A stretch of 64,000 nt of DNA, from contig NZ_QTUC01000001.1 of assembly GCF_003386795.1 (NCBI RefSeq), forward strand, positions 3,906,001-3,970,000, read 5' to 3'. Every line of letters starts with the position of its first letter. Position 1 is the stretch's first letter. This document shows positions 9,402 through 17,825 of this stretch, one piece after another. The notes under the pieces were generated by a model. The model did no database searches. It was not told where the DNA came from and saw only the letters and a program-made list of their open reading frames with translations. A program made the translations under genes and the position numbers. The stretch is from Thermasporomyces composti (lineage in GTDB: Bacteria; Actinomycetota; Actinomycetes; Propionibacteriales; Actinopolymorphaceae).

Positions 9402-10816
9402 GACGCGATCCTGAAGGTCGAGGCGGGCAGGTGGTAGGCGAGGTCACGAGCGGTCTCGATGGCCTCGTCCTCAGGCAGTCGGTGCTCCGCGACGAGTCGC
9501 GCCAGGAAGGCGCAGTCCAGACGGCGGGCCATGTCGTGACGCGCCGGGATCGAGCAGTACGCCCGGGTGTCGTCGACGAAGCCGGCGGTCTTGTGGAATC
9601 CCACGGTGTCGGTCACCGCCGCGCGGAAGCGCAGGATCGCGTCCGGCGTGTCGATGAACCACCACGGCGCCCCGACGAAGACCGAGGGGTAGAAGCCCGC
9701 CAACGGTGCGATCTCGCGCGAGAAGACGTCCTCGTCGGTGGTGAACAGCACGATCCGGAAGTTGGGGTGGGTGCCGTACCGCTCCAGCAGCGGGCGCAGC
9801 GCCCGGGTGTACTCCGCGGCGGTCGGGATGTCGCACCCCACGTCCGGACCGAACCGTTCGTACGTCGCCGTGTGGTGGTTCCGAAGGACCGCGGGGTGGA
9901 GCTGCATGACCAGGCCGTCGTCGCACGCCATCCGCGCCATCTCGGTGAGCATGTGGCGGCGGAACGCCGTCGCCTCCTCAGGTGTCGCGGTTCCCTTCAA
10001 CGCGGCGGCGAAGATGCGGCTCGCCTCGGAGGGCGTGAGCGGCTCGCTCCCGGCGTCGGGTGCCCCATGGTCCGAGGCGGTCGCGCCATGGGCCTTGAAG
10101 TACGCGCGGCGCTTCTCCAACGCCTCGATGTAGCCCGCATACGACGTGGTGTCCACGTCGCTCACCGCACCCAGTCGCTCGATGGCTCGGGGCCAGTCTG
10201 GCCGGGTGGGATCCACGTAGGCGTCAGGTCGGAAGGTCGGGATGACGCGACCCTTCCAGGTGGGATCCTCGGCGAGCGCCTTGTGGTCGGCGAGGTCCGA
10301 GGCCGGGTCGTCCGTGGTCGCCAGCACCTCGATGCCGAACCGCTCGTACAGCGCGCGTGGCCGGAACTCCGGCCGGGCGAGGCGTTCGGACAACTCGTCG
10401 AACAACCTGTCGGCGTTCTCAGCGCTCGGACGGAGTCGGATGCCGAACACCTCGACGAGCTCGCTCTCAAGCCAGTAGCGCGACGGGGTGCCGCGGAACG
10501 CCCACCAGTGCTCGCACAGGGTGCGCCAGATCTCGCGAGGCTCGACGGGGGTGACGGGATTTCCGGGCGGGACCCCCAACCGGTCCAGGGGAACACCGTG
10601 AGCATGCAGGAGACGGGTGACGTAGTGGTCGGGGACCACGAAGAGGCTCGCCGGATCGGGGAAGGGTTCGTCCCGGGCCAAGATGCCGGGGTCGACGTGG
10701 CCATGAGGCGAAATGATCGGCAGCCGGGCCACCGCGTCGTACAGCCGACGGGCGATCGACCGCTGCCGTGGGTCGGTCGGCAGCAATCGGTCGGGGTGCA
10801 GCTCGATCTCGCTCAT
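9398..10816 (-). CDS. uxaC: Glucuronate/galacturonate isomerase
   Basis: Uronate isomerase converts D-glucuronate to D-fructuronate and D-galacturonate to D-tagaturonate. The 472-residue protein has the UxaC metal motif near the N-terminus, PIISPHGHVDPGILA, and the later TTDDPASDLADHKAL, GTHPNFRIVLFTTDEDVFSREIAPLAG and FVDDTRAYCSIPARHDMARR segments, all usual for the family. It belongs to a leftward cluster, LacI - TIM barrel - uxaC - uxuB-like, and overlaps the last gene by four bases. No mannonate or altronate dehydratase gene lies in the window, so the pathway must be completed elsewhere. Confidence 0.93.
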   Translation of the reverse strand: MSEIELHPDRLLPTDPRQRSIARRLYDAVARLPIISPHGHVDPGILARDEPFPDPASLFVVPDHYVTRLLHAHGVPLDRLGVPPGNPVTPVEPREIWRTLCEHWWAFRGTPSRYWLESELVEVFGIRLRPSAENADRLFDELSERLARPEFRPRALYERFGIEVLATTDDPASDLADHKALAEDPTWKGRVIPTFRPDAYVDPTRPDWPRAIERLGAVSDVDTTSYAGYIEALEKRRAYFKAHGATASDHGAPDAGSEPLTPSEASRIFAAALKGTATPEEATAFRRHMLTEMARMACDDGLVMQLHPAVLRNHHTATYERFGPDVGCDIPTAAEYTRALRPLLERYGTHPNFRIVLFTTDEDVFSREIAPLAGFYPSVFVGAPWWFIDTPDAILRFRAAVTDTVGFHKTAGFVDDTRAYCSIPARHDMARRLDCAFLARLVAEHRLPEDEAIETARDLAYHLPASTFRIAS

Positions 10817-10917
10817 TGCTCTCCTGTCGTGCGTGTCCTCGGTCTCGCGGTGACGTGACCGGCGTGACGGCCGGGTGAGATGCCGCCACCGCGAGTCGTC
10901 AGGTCTCGGTCTCGCTG

Positions 10918-11751
10918 TCAGCTGGCCGGTCGGTTGAGAAGCGGCCGGAGGTAGTCCGCGAACTGTGGGATGGCCACCTCAGGCTCCTCGATCTCGGGGT
11001 GCCAGGCCTTCTCCCACTCGAAGCTCACATAGCCCTGGTAGTCGACGCGTCGGAGCAGGTCGACGACCTCGCCGAGCGGCACGGCGCCCTGTCCGGCCAG
11101 CCGGGGCTGGAACGAGGTGGGGGAGAGGTTGTCCGCGTCCTTGAGGTGGACGTGCCGGATACGCGGCCCCAACCCGCGCCACGTCTCCTCGAACGACTCG
11201 CCAGTGCGGTAGGAGTGCAGGACGTCCCACAGGATGCCGAGGTCATCGCTCGACGCGTACGAGAAGAGCTCACGGATCTGCGCCGCGGTGCAGAAGCTGT
11301 CGTGGGTTTCGAGCACCGCCGTGACGCCTTCGGAGGCAGCGATGGCGGCCGCCTCGGCGAGACCTTCGGCGATTCGCCGGGTCGTCTCTTCGCGTTCCGG
11401 CGAGGCTTCCGGGACGGCGCCACCGAAGAGCCGGATGTACGGCGCGCCCAGCTCGGCGGCGATCCGCGCGTACGTCTTGGTCTGCTCCAGCTGCGTGGTC
11501 CGCTCCGCCGGATCCGGTGAGGTGAACCGCACGCTGGTGTCGACACAGGACACCGCGACGCCATGGCGTTCGAACAGCTCGCGGGTGCGGCGGATACCCG
11601 ACGGGCTGAACTCCTCCAGCGTCTCCAAGGCGACCTGACCGCGCAGGAACCGCAGCTCGACCCCGTCGTAGCCGTGCCTCGTGGCGGTCGAGATCACCTG
11701 GTCGAGGGTGTACTGGGGGCAGCCCAGAGTGCTGAAGCTGAGCTTGATCAC
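10918..11751 (-). CDS. TIM-barrel sugar phosphate isomerase/epimerase-like protein
   Basis: AP_endonuc_2 superfamily protein of 277 residues (xylose isomerase-like TIM barrel). Candidate metal ligands are visible in order: Glu in VLETHDSF, Asp in ILWDVLHSYRTGE, His in HVHLKDA and Glu in YVSFEWEK. Such proteins isomerise, epimerise or cleave sugars, inosose and keto-sugars. It starts at ATG 11751, lies about 100 bases upstream of uxaC on the same strand and 75 bases downstream of the LacI gene, so it is probably an operon member acting on the same class of substrate. Not a recognisable mannonate dehydratase. Confidence 0.82.
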   Translation of the reverse strand: MIKLSFSTLGCPQYTLDQVISTATRHGYDGVELRFLRGQVALETLEEFSPSGIRRTRELFERHGVAVSCVDTSVRFTSPDPAERTTQLEQTKTYARIAAELGAPYIRLFGGAVPEASPEREETTRRIAEGLAEAAAIAASEGVTAVLETHDSFCTAAQIRELFSYASSDDLGILWDVLHSYRTGESFEETWRGLGPRIRHVHLKDADNLSPTSFQPRLAGQGAVPLGEVVDLLRRVDYQGYVSFEWEKAWHPEIEEPEVAIPQFADYLRPLLNRPAS

Positions 11752-11825
11752 GTGCTCCTCCGCGAGGTGCTTGGATCGGATCGGGTCGCTGTGCTGGCCG
11801 ACTGCTGGACGCGGCTCTCGGCAGG

Positions 11826-12932
11826 TCAGGACGTGGCGGTGACCTGGGTCGGCTCGTTCCTCCTCTCATCTCGACGTCGTACGGGTGCGGGACCAGTCGA
11901 GTCGCGGACGGTCAGCGTGGCCGGGAGGACCACGTCGCGGTGCCGCCCGCCGGACGGGCCGGAGTCGAGTCTGCGGAGCAGGAGGTCGACTGCGGCTCGT
12001 CCAGCCCGCTCGATGGGCGCCGCGAGGGTGGTCAGGGGAGGGTCGCAGAAGTCGGCGCCGAAGATGTCGTCACACCCGAGCACGCTGACCTCGCCCGGAA
12101 CGGAGACGCCCAGCTCCCGCAGCCGGCGGAGGACACCGATCGCCAGCAAGTCGTTGAACGCCACCACCGCGGTCACGCCCTCGGCCAGCACGGCGTCGGC
12201 GGCGGCGACACCACCGTCGACCGTCGGAGGCAGCGGGCCGAGTCGCACGACGTCCAAGTCTCCCCGGCGGGCGACGGACTGCAGGGCTCGCCAGCGTCGG
12301 GCGTCCGACCACGACGCGCGCGGGCCCGACAGGTAGGCGAATCGCGTGTGTCCGAGGGAGGCCAGGTGCTCGACGGCTCGCTTGGTGGCGGGCGCCGAGT
12401 CGATGAGGACGCTCGGCACGGGAGGCACGCGTCGGTTGACGACGACGAGGGGAACGGCGCTGTCGGCCTCCCGCAACCGCGCGTCCGACAGCCGGGAGGA
12501 GGCGAGGACGAAACCGTCGACCGCACGGGTCAGCCGGTCGAGGGCGGTCAGCTCCGTCTCGTCGCACTCGTCGCTGTCGGCGAGGACGATGGTGTAACCG
12601 GCCGCGGCGGCCGCGCGCTGGGCGCCACGGATCAGCCCGAGGAAGAACGGGTTGGTGATGTCCGGGACGAGCAGGCCGAGCATGCGCGTCTGACCCGATG
12701 GGAGAGCGCGGGCGAGGGGATGCGGGCGGTATCCCATCTCCGCCGCGGTGGCCAGGATGCGTTCCCGCGTCGCCGCGTTGACGCGCTCGGGATGGCTGAA
12801 GGCCCGCGACACCGTGGAGGCGGCGACCGCGCAGCGCGCGGCGACGTCGTGGATGGTCGGAGCGCGCGCGGGACGACCCTCGCGGGCACGCCTCGCGGAC
12901 CGGTTGGCGCGGTCCGGCTCCTGCGCGGCCAC
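11826..12932 (-). CDS. LacI-family transcriptional regulator
   Basis: A 368-residue repressor: N-terminal LacI helix-turn-helix (TIHDVAARCAVAASTVSRAFSHPERVNAATRERI, from about residue 26) followed by a periplasmic-binding-like sensor domain (LLVPDITNPFFLGLIRGAQRAA, VLIDSAPATKRAVEHLASLGHTRFAYLSGP, CDDIFGADFCDPPLTTLAAP). GTG 12932 has GAAGGGAGGG eight bases upstream; the much longer open frame to 13415 is not coding in front of this point. It probably heads the leftward TIM-barrel-uxaC-uxuB cluster and controls both directions through the palindrome at 13071-13084. The inducer is likely a sugar or sugar acid. Confidence 0.9.
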   Translation of the reverse strand: MAAQEPDRANRSARRAREGRPARAPTIHDVAARCAVAASTVSRAFSHPERVNAATRERILATAAEMGYRPHPLARALPSGQTRMLGLLVPDITNPFFLGLIRGAQRAAAAAGYTIVLADSDECDETELTALDRLTRAVDGFVLASSRLSDARLREADSAVPLVVVNRRVPPVPSVLIDSAPATKRAVEHLASLGHTRFAYLSGPRASWSDARRWRALQSVARRGDLDVVRLGPLPPTVDGGVAAADAVLAEGVTAVVAFNDLLAIGVLRRLRELGVSVPGEVSVLGCDDIFGADFCDPPLTTLAAPIERAGRAAVDLLLRRLDSGPSGGRHRDVVLPATLTVRDSTGPAPVRRRDERRNEPTQVTATS

Positions 12933-13058
12933 TCCGTGAGCCCTCCCTTCGTTCGATGTCCGGGTGCGTTGAGACCCGGCGTGCGTCAACCCGGTGTGCC
13001 CGTGCCTCGACGCGTCGTGGCGGCGGCAGCCGGTGTCGGACGCCTCAGTGTCGTCCCC

Positions 13059-13089
13059 TTGACAACCTTTGGCAACCGGTTGCCATAGT
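13059..13089 (+). promoter_or_regulatory. Promoter with embedded LacI-type operator
   Basis: TTGACA (13059-13064) is followed by the perfect 14-bp palindrome GGCAACCGGTTGCC (13071-13084) and a weak -10, CATAGT (13084-13089; spacer 19). A central CG palindrome of this form is typical of LacI-family operators, and its position between -35 and -10 suits repression. It lies between the LacI gene and the divergent TIM-barrel operon. Confidence 0.75.
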
Positions 13090-13260
13090 GGCCAGCACCG
13101 GATCTGTGCCTCTGGCACGCGAGCTGGCTGGCCGGTCGAGCCGGCTGGGGTGGCCAGTGGCGATCCGTCGGCCAGGTGAACCAACGTGACGACACAGCCG
13201 AGAGGCGGTGACCGAACCCGGTCGCCGGCAGCGCGAGCAGATGAGGAGCCGAGCACCCCG

Positions 13261-14088
13261 ATGTGGACCCTCTCCGGATTCGCTGACGAGATCGACCCCG
13301 ATCCCCACATCCAGTTCCAGACGTTGAACGAGCTCGGCATCCGGTACGTCGAGTTCCGCAGCGCGTGGGGCACCAACGTTCTCGACCTCAGCGATGAGCA
13401 GATCGCCGAGATCAAGCGTCTCCTCGCGCGCTACGGCATCAGCGTCTCGGCTGTCGGCTCGCCGATCGGGAAGGTCGGTATCCACGACGACTTCGACGAG
13501 CACCTCGCACGCTTCGACCGAGCGCTGTGGGTCGCCCGGGAGCTGAGCGCGCCGTACATCCGGCTCTTCTCGTTCTGGATCCCCGAGGGAGACGACCCGG
13601 CCAAGCACCGCGATGAGGTGCTGCGTCGCATGTCGGCATTGGCCGAGCGAGCCCGGGGTCACGACGTCGTCCTCGCGCACGAGAACGAGCGGAAGATCTA
13701 CGGCGACATCCCGTCCCGCTGCCTCGACATCGTCGAGTCGGTTGGCTCCGACAACCTTCGGCTGGTGTGGGACGCCGCGAACTTCGTGCTGTGTGACGTG
13801 GCTCCGTTCACCGACGGGTACGCCAGCCTCCGTCCCTACATCGAGTACCTCCAGATCAAGGACGCGGTCGCGGCGGACGGGCGCATCGTCCCAGCGGGCG
13901 AGGGCGACGGTGAGATCCCGGAGACCATCCGCGCCTTGCGTGACGACGGCTTCGACGGCTTCTTCTCGATGGAGCCCCACCTGGCGACCGCGGGACACGC
14001 CGGCGGCTTCTCCGGCCCTGAGCTGTTCGCCAAGGCGACGCGAGCGTTCACCGGTTTGTTGGAAGCCGAGGGCATCTCCTACCAGTAG
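13261..14088 (+). CDS. TIM-barrel sugar phosphate isomerase/epimerase-like protein
   Basis: AP_endonuc_2-type TIM barrel of 275 residues beginning MWTLSGFADEI. Recognisable family strands: VEFRSAWGTNVLDLSDEQ, ISVSAVGSPIGKV, APYIRLFSFWIPEGDD, VLAHENERKIYGD, LVWDAANFVLCD, YLQIKDA, FFSMEPHL. The metal-ligand histidine usual before the KDA motif is Gln here (LQIKDA), unlike the two other barrels in the cluster. ATG 13261 matches the family start; GTG 13186, with AGGTGAA upstream, would add 25 low-complexity residues and cannot be excluded. First gene of the rightward operon behind the LacI operator. Exact reaction unknown. Confidence 0.8.
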   Translation: MWTLSGFADEIDPDPHIQFQTLNELGIRYVEFRSAWGTNVLDLSDEQIAEIKRLLARYGISVSAVGSPIGKVGIHDDFDEHLARFDRALWVARELSAPYIRLFSFWIPEGDDPAKHRDEVLRRMSALAERARGHDVVLAHENERKIYGDIPSRCLDIVESVGSDNLRLVWDAANFVLCDVAPFTDGYASLRPYIEYLQIKDAVAADGRIVPAGEGDGEIPETIRALRDDGFDGFFSMEPHLATAGHAGGFSGPELFAKATRAFTGLLEAEGISYQ

Positions 14089-14156
14089 GGCGAGCCAGGA
14101 GTGTCGGTCCGCCAGGAGGCCGCTGGACCACCGAGTACGCAACAGAAGGGGCAACG

Positions 14157-15245
14157 ATGCGATTCGCAGTGATCGGGGCTGGTGTGATCGGCCGCCTCCA
14201 CGCGCAGACGATCCAGTCCTTCAAGCCGCGAGCCGAGGTCGCTGTGGTGGTCGACACCGTCGCTGAGCGAGCTCAGAGCGTCGCGCGCGAGGTGGGAGCC
14301 GAGGCGACCACCTCGCTGGCCGAGGCGCTGGCCCGCTCCGACGTGGACGCGGTGACCATCGGCACGCCGAGCGGTCTGCACGCCGACGCCGCTGTCGCGG
14401 CGATCGAGGCGGGCAAGCACGTCATCATCGAGAAGCCGATCGACATCCGACTCGACGCGGCGCGTCGCATCCTCGAGGCCGAGAAGCGGTCTGACCGCAC
14501 GGTCATGGTGGTGAGCCAGCACCGGCACGACCCGGCGAGCCTGATCATCCACGACGCGGTCAAGAACGGGAAGTTCGGCAAGCTCACCTCGGGCAACGCG
14601 ATCATCTCGTGGTGGCGGAGCCAGAGCTACTACGACTCCGGCGACTGGCGGGGTACCTGGGCGCTCGACGGCGGCGGCGCGCTGATGAACCAGGGCATCC
14701 ACACCATCGACCTGTTCACCTGGTTCCTGGGCGAGCCGCTCGAGGTCTACGCCTGGACCGGTTGCCTGGCGCACGAGCGGATCGAGGTCGAGGACACCGC
14801 GGTGGCCACGGTTCGCTTCGCCAACGGCGCGCTCGGGGTGATCCACGGCACCACGGCCGCCTACCCCGGCATCGCCACACGCGTTCAGGTGCACGGGGAC
14901 CGCGGCTCGGCGATCATCGACCGCAACAAGCTCGTCTACTACCACGCGGCCAAGGACAGCGGCGAGGACTACCCGTACGGCGCCGGCCCGGAGGCGAACC
15001 AGGCGGCGGAGGTGCTCGCCGAATACGGCTACAGCGAACCCTCCGAGGAGGCCAAGCCAACGGTCGCCGGCCTGACCGCCACCTCGCACACCACCCAGTT
15101 CCAGGACTTCCTCGACGCGGTCGAGCAGGGACGCCCGCCGCTGGTGACCGCCGAGGAGGCGACCCGGACCCTCGCGGTCATCCGGGGCATCTACGAGTCG
15201 GCCCGTCTGCAGAGGCCGGTGTCCATCAAGGAGCTGACCTCATGA
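14157..15245 (+). CDS. Gfo/Idh/MocA family oxidoreductase
   Basis: Third Gfo/Idh/MocA dehydrogenase, 362 residues. Rossmann motif FAVIGAGVIGRLHAQT, then IGTPSGLHADAAVAAIEAGKHVIIEKPIDI with the canonical EKP lysine, and an active-site helix ALMNQGIHTIDLFTWFLGEP with the catalytic-type histidine. ATG 14157 follows GAAGGGG. The stop overlaps the next start by four bases (ATGA), so it is translationally coupled to the TIM-barrel protein downstream. Together with the barrel upstream this gives a barrel - dehydrogenase - barrel set, an arrangement seen in pathways that oxidise a sugar at carbon 3 and then isomerise or cleave it. Confidence 0.87.
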   Translation: MRFAVIGAGVIGRLHAQTIQSFKPRAEVAVVVDTVAERAQSVAREVGAEATTSLAEALARSDVDAVTIGTPSGLHADAAVAAIEAGKHVIIEKPIDIRLDAARRILEAEKRSDRTVMVVSQHRHDPASLIIHDAVKNGKFGKLTSGNAIISWWRSQSYYDSGDWRGTWALDGGGALMNQGIHTIDLFTWFLGEPLEVYAWTGCLAHERIEVEDTAVATVRFANGALGVIHGTTAAYPGIATRVQVHGDRGSAIIDRNKLVYYHAAKDSGEDYPYGAGPEANQAAEVLAEYGYSEPSEEAKPTVAGLTATSHTTQFQDFLDAVEQGRPPLVTAEEATRTLAVIRGIYESARLQRPVSIKELTS

Positions 15246-16087
15246 AGTTCGCCGTGTTCACCGCCAGCCTGCCGGAGTGGACACCGGAGGAGGCGGTCAG
15301 CAAGCTCGCCGAGCAGGGCTGGGACGGGATCGAGTGGCGGGTGGTGGACCAACCGCCCGCGCCTGGCGGCGTCGCCAGCTTCTGGCAGGGCAACAGGTGC
15401 ACCTGGCCGCTGTCCACCTTCGAGCAGGACGTCCCTCGCATCAGGGAGCTCACCGGGAAGGCCGGCCTCGGCATGCCGTCGCTGGGCGCCTACGCCAGCT
15501 CCGACCAGCTCGAGGATGTCGAGCGACTCATGCGGGGCGCGGCGGCGCTGGGTGTGCCGCAGATGCGGGTCACGGTCGGCAAGCCAGGTCCGGAGGGGTA
15601 CCGCGCCGCCTTCGAACGACGCCGTCGGGAGTACCGAGAGGTGGCGAAGCTCGCGCGCCACTACGGCGTGAAGGCGCTCATCGAGCTGCACCACCAGTCG
15701 CTGATCTCGAGCGCCTCGGCGGCGGCGCGGTTCGTCGAAGGTCTCGACCCCGACTGCGTGGGCGTGATCCACGACATCGGCAACATGCTGCACGAGGGGT
15801 ACGAGTACGACCCGTGGAGCCTCGAGATCCTCGGTGAGTACCTCGCCCACGTCCACGTGAAGAACGCCGCGCCGGTCCCCCAGCGGGTCGAGGGTGCCAA
15901 CCGCACGGACTGGACGTGGCGGTGGGCACCGTTGCGGCACGGTGTGGCGAACCTGCCGCGACTGTTCGAGCACCTCAAGAAGATCGGCTACGACGGCTGG
16001 GTATCCGTCGAGGACTTCAGCACCGAGGTCCCGTTGGAGGAGCGCGTACGTGACAACCTCGCGTACCTGAGGGAGATCGCCGGCTGA
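15242..16087 (+). CDS. TIM-barrel sugar phosphate isomerase/epimerase-like protein
   Basis: AP_endonuc_2-type TIM barrel of 281 residues. Candidate metal ligands: Glu in LIELHHQSL, Asp in GVIHDIGNM, His in HVHVKNA and Glu in VSVEDF. The segment RVEGANRTDWTWRWAPLRHGVANLP near the C-terminus probably forms the substrate lid. Its ATG lies inside the last codons of the Gfo/Idh gene (four-base overlap). Probably consumes the product of that dehydrogenase; substrate unknown. Next to its end lies a broken hydrolase on the other strand. Confidence 0.82.
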   Translation: MKFAVFTASLPEWTPEEAVSKLAEQGWDGIEWRVVDQPPAPGGVASFWQGNRCTWPLSTFEQDVPRIRELTGKAGLGMPSLGAYASSDQLEDVERLMRGAAALGVPQMRVTVGKPGPEGYRAAFERRRREYREVAKLARHYGVKALIELHHQSLISSASAAARFVEGLDPDCVGVIHDIGNMLHEGYEYDPWSLEILGEYLAHVHVKNAAPVPQRVEGANRTDWTWRWAPLRHGVANLPRLFEHLKKIGYDGWVSVEDFSTEVPLEERVRDNLAYLREIAG

Positions 16088-16098
16088 CCCGGCGAGAC

Positions 16099-16475
16099 TC
16101 ACGATCGCGCGCGAAGGTCACGCACCGCGGAGACGAACGCGTCCGGTCGCTCCAGGACGAGGAAATGACCGGCACCTCGCTCGATACGCAGCTCCGCGTG
16201 CGGTAACGCTGCCGTCAGCTCACGGGCGTCCGACACCGACGTCTGGCGGTCGTGGTCGCCCACGAGCACGATCACCGGTATGTCGATCGTGCTGAGCGTC
16301 GGCGAGAGGTGGAAGTCGAGGACCGAGATCGGTGCAGTGCGCTTCGCGATCGACGGTGCCGAGGCGATCGTCCGGCGTGCCTCCTCGAGATGTCGGGCGT
16401 TGCGTCGGGTCCGATGAGCGAGCGGACGAAGCGGCGGCGGAACCCCCATGACCGCGGGCGAGAACGCGTCGGCAC
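16099..16475 (-). pseudogene. Alpha/beta-hydrolase remnant, 5'-truncated and frameshifted
   Basis: The minus strand encodes a typical alpha/beta-hydrolase C-terminus: DIPVIVLVGDHDRQTSVSDA, with the acidic member of the triad, and IERGAGHFLVLERPD, with the catalytic-type histidine. Going upstream, the hydrolase-like reading continues as FRRRFVRSLIGPDATPD in a different frame from HLEEARRTIASAPSIAKR, showing a frameshift near 16410. The nucleophile-elbow half of the protein is missing, because the LarA-like gene begins ten bases beyond. I read this as a decayed gene; the N-terminal residues of the 116-codon intact frame are an artefact of the shift. Confidence 0.7.
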
Positions 16476-16484
16476 ACTGTCGGC

Positions 16485-17816
16485 ATGGGGAGTGCCGTGA
16501 CAGGTGCTGGGCTCGACGCCGGCCAGGTCGGCGGGCCCGGTGTCGAGCTGTCGTCAGAGGAGGCGCGGCGGTTCGTCCGAGAACGCCTGCGCTCGGTGCC
16601 GCTGGAGGGACGCAGCCTCTGCGTCGTCGTGCCGGACTCCACGCGATCCTGTCCGCTTCCCCTCCTGCTACGGGGCGTCCACGAGGCGGTGCACGGCCGC
16701 GTCAGCAGACTCACCGTGCTCATCGCGCTCGGCACCCATCCGCCGATGAGCGACGCCCAGCTCGCGACGCACCTCGGGTACGCCGAGAGCGGGCTCGCGG
16801 CGACGTACCCGGGCACCAGCGTCGTCAATCACGAGTGGTGGGACCCCGACGCCCTGGTCGAGGTGGGTGTGATCCCCGCGGCGGAGGTGGCCGAGCTGTC
16901 CGGCGGACGTCTGACCGAGTCCGTCGTCGTGCGGGTCAACCGACACGTCGTGGAGCACGACGTCGTCCTCGTGGTCGGGCCGGTCTTCCCCCACGAGGTG
17001 GTCGGGTTCTCCGGCGGCAACAAGTACTTCTTCCCCGGTGTGGCGGGTCGGGAGGTCATCGACACGTCCCACTGGCTCGGCGCGCTCATCGGGAGTGCCC
17101 GGATCATCGGGACGCTGGGGGTCACGCCGGTGCGGGCCCTGATCGACCGTGCCGCCAGCCTCATTCCCTCCGAGCGGCTGTGTCTGGCCGCCGTCGTGGC
17201 GTCGGGGACGGCGACGCTGCACGCGCTGACGTTCGGCACCCCCGAGGAGGCCTGGGCCCGCGCGGCGGAGGTCTCCGCCCGGACCCACGTCCGATACCTC
17301 GACCGCCCCGTCCGGCGGGTGCTGTCGCTGGTCTCGGAGCGCTACGACGAGCTGTGGACCGCCGCGAAGGGCATGTACAAGGTCGAGCCGGTCGTCGCCG
17401 ACGGCGGCGAGGTCGTCCTCTACGCCCCGCACGTGCGTGAGGTCAGCCGCACCCACGGCGCGGCCATCGAGAAGGTCGGCTACCACTGCCAGGAGTACTT
17501 CACCGGTCAGTGGGAGAGGTTCCGCGACGTCCCCCGATCGGTCCTCGCGCACTCGTCACACCTGCGCGGAGCCGGCAGCTATGACCCGGAGCACGGAGAG
17601 CGCTGCCGGATCACGGTGACTCTCGCGACCGGCCTGGACGAGGCGACGACCCGAGCGTTGGGGCTTGAGTACCGCGACCCCGCGAGCATCGACGTCGACG
17701 AGTGGGCGGGCGACCCAGACACCCTCGTCGTGCCGGACGCGGGCGAGGTCCTGTTCCGGCTCGGCGGTCCCACGGTCGGGGCGTCCTCCGCACACGTCGC
17801 CCCGTCGGCACGCTAG
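16485..17816 (+). CDS. LarA-family (DUF2088) nickel-pincer racemase/epimerase-like protein
   Basis: A 443-residue homologue of lactate racemase LarA, whose members racemise or epimerise alpha-hydroxy acids with a nickel-pincer nucleotide bound to a lysine. Visible landmarks: VVVPDSTRSCPLPLLL (family D-x-TR motif), ALGTHPPM, and PHEVVGFSGGNKYFFPGVAGREVIDTSHW. His170, Lys180 and His196 have the same spacing as His174, Lys184 and His200 of Lactobacillus LarA, so cofactor binding looks intact. ATG 16485 has no clear ribosome site; GTG 16497, preceded by GGGGAG, is an alternative. No larB/C/E cofactor genes are in the window. Lying at the end of the sugar-acid island, it may epimerise an aldonic or hydroxy acid. 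Confidence 0.82.
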   Translation: MGSAVTGAGLDAGQVGGPGVELSSEEARRFVRERLRSVPLEGRSLCVVVPDSTRSCPLPLLLRGVHEAVHGRVSRLTVLIALGTHPPMSDAQLATHLGYAESGLAATYPGTSVVNHEWWDPDALVEVGVIPAAEVAELSGGRLTESVVVRVNRHVVEHDVVLVVGPVFPHEVVGFSGGNKYFFPGVAGREVIDTSHWLGALIGSARIIGTLGVTPVRALIDRAASLIPSERLCLAAVVASGTATLHALTFGTPEEAWARAAEVSARTHVRYLDRPVRRVLSLVSERYDELWTAAKGMYKVEPVVADGGEVVLYAPHVREVSRTHGAAIEKVGYHCQEYFTGQWERFRDVPRSVLAHSSHLRGAGSYDPEHGERCRITVTLATGLDEATTRALGLEYRDPASIDVDEWAGDPDTLVVPDAGEVLFRLGGPTVGASSAHVAPSAR

Positions 17817-17825
17817 CCTGACCGC

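Noticed and set aside
10918-11751. Mannonate dehydratase (uxuA) to complete the uronate pathway
   Set aside because: Too short at 277 residues and its motifs are those of generic sugar isomerase barrels.
12933-13415. N-terminal extension of the LacI frame
   Set aside because: It runs through the operator and the divergent gene; GTG 12932 has a strong ribosome site and gives the family start.
13045-14154. 369-codon minus-strand frame opposite the TIM-barrel gene
   Set aside because: No recognisable domain; the plus strand encodes a conserved barrel protein.
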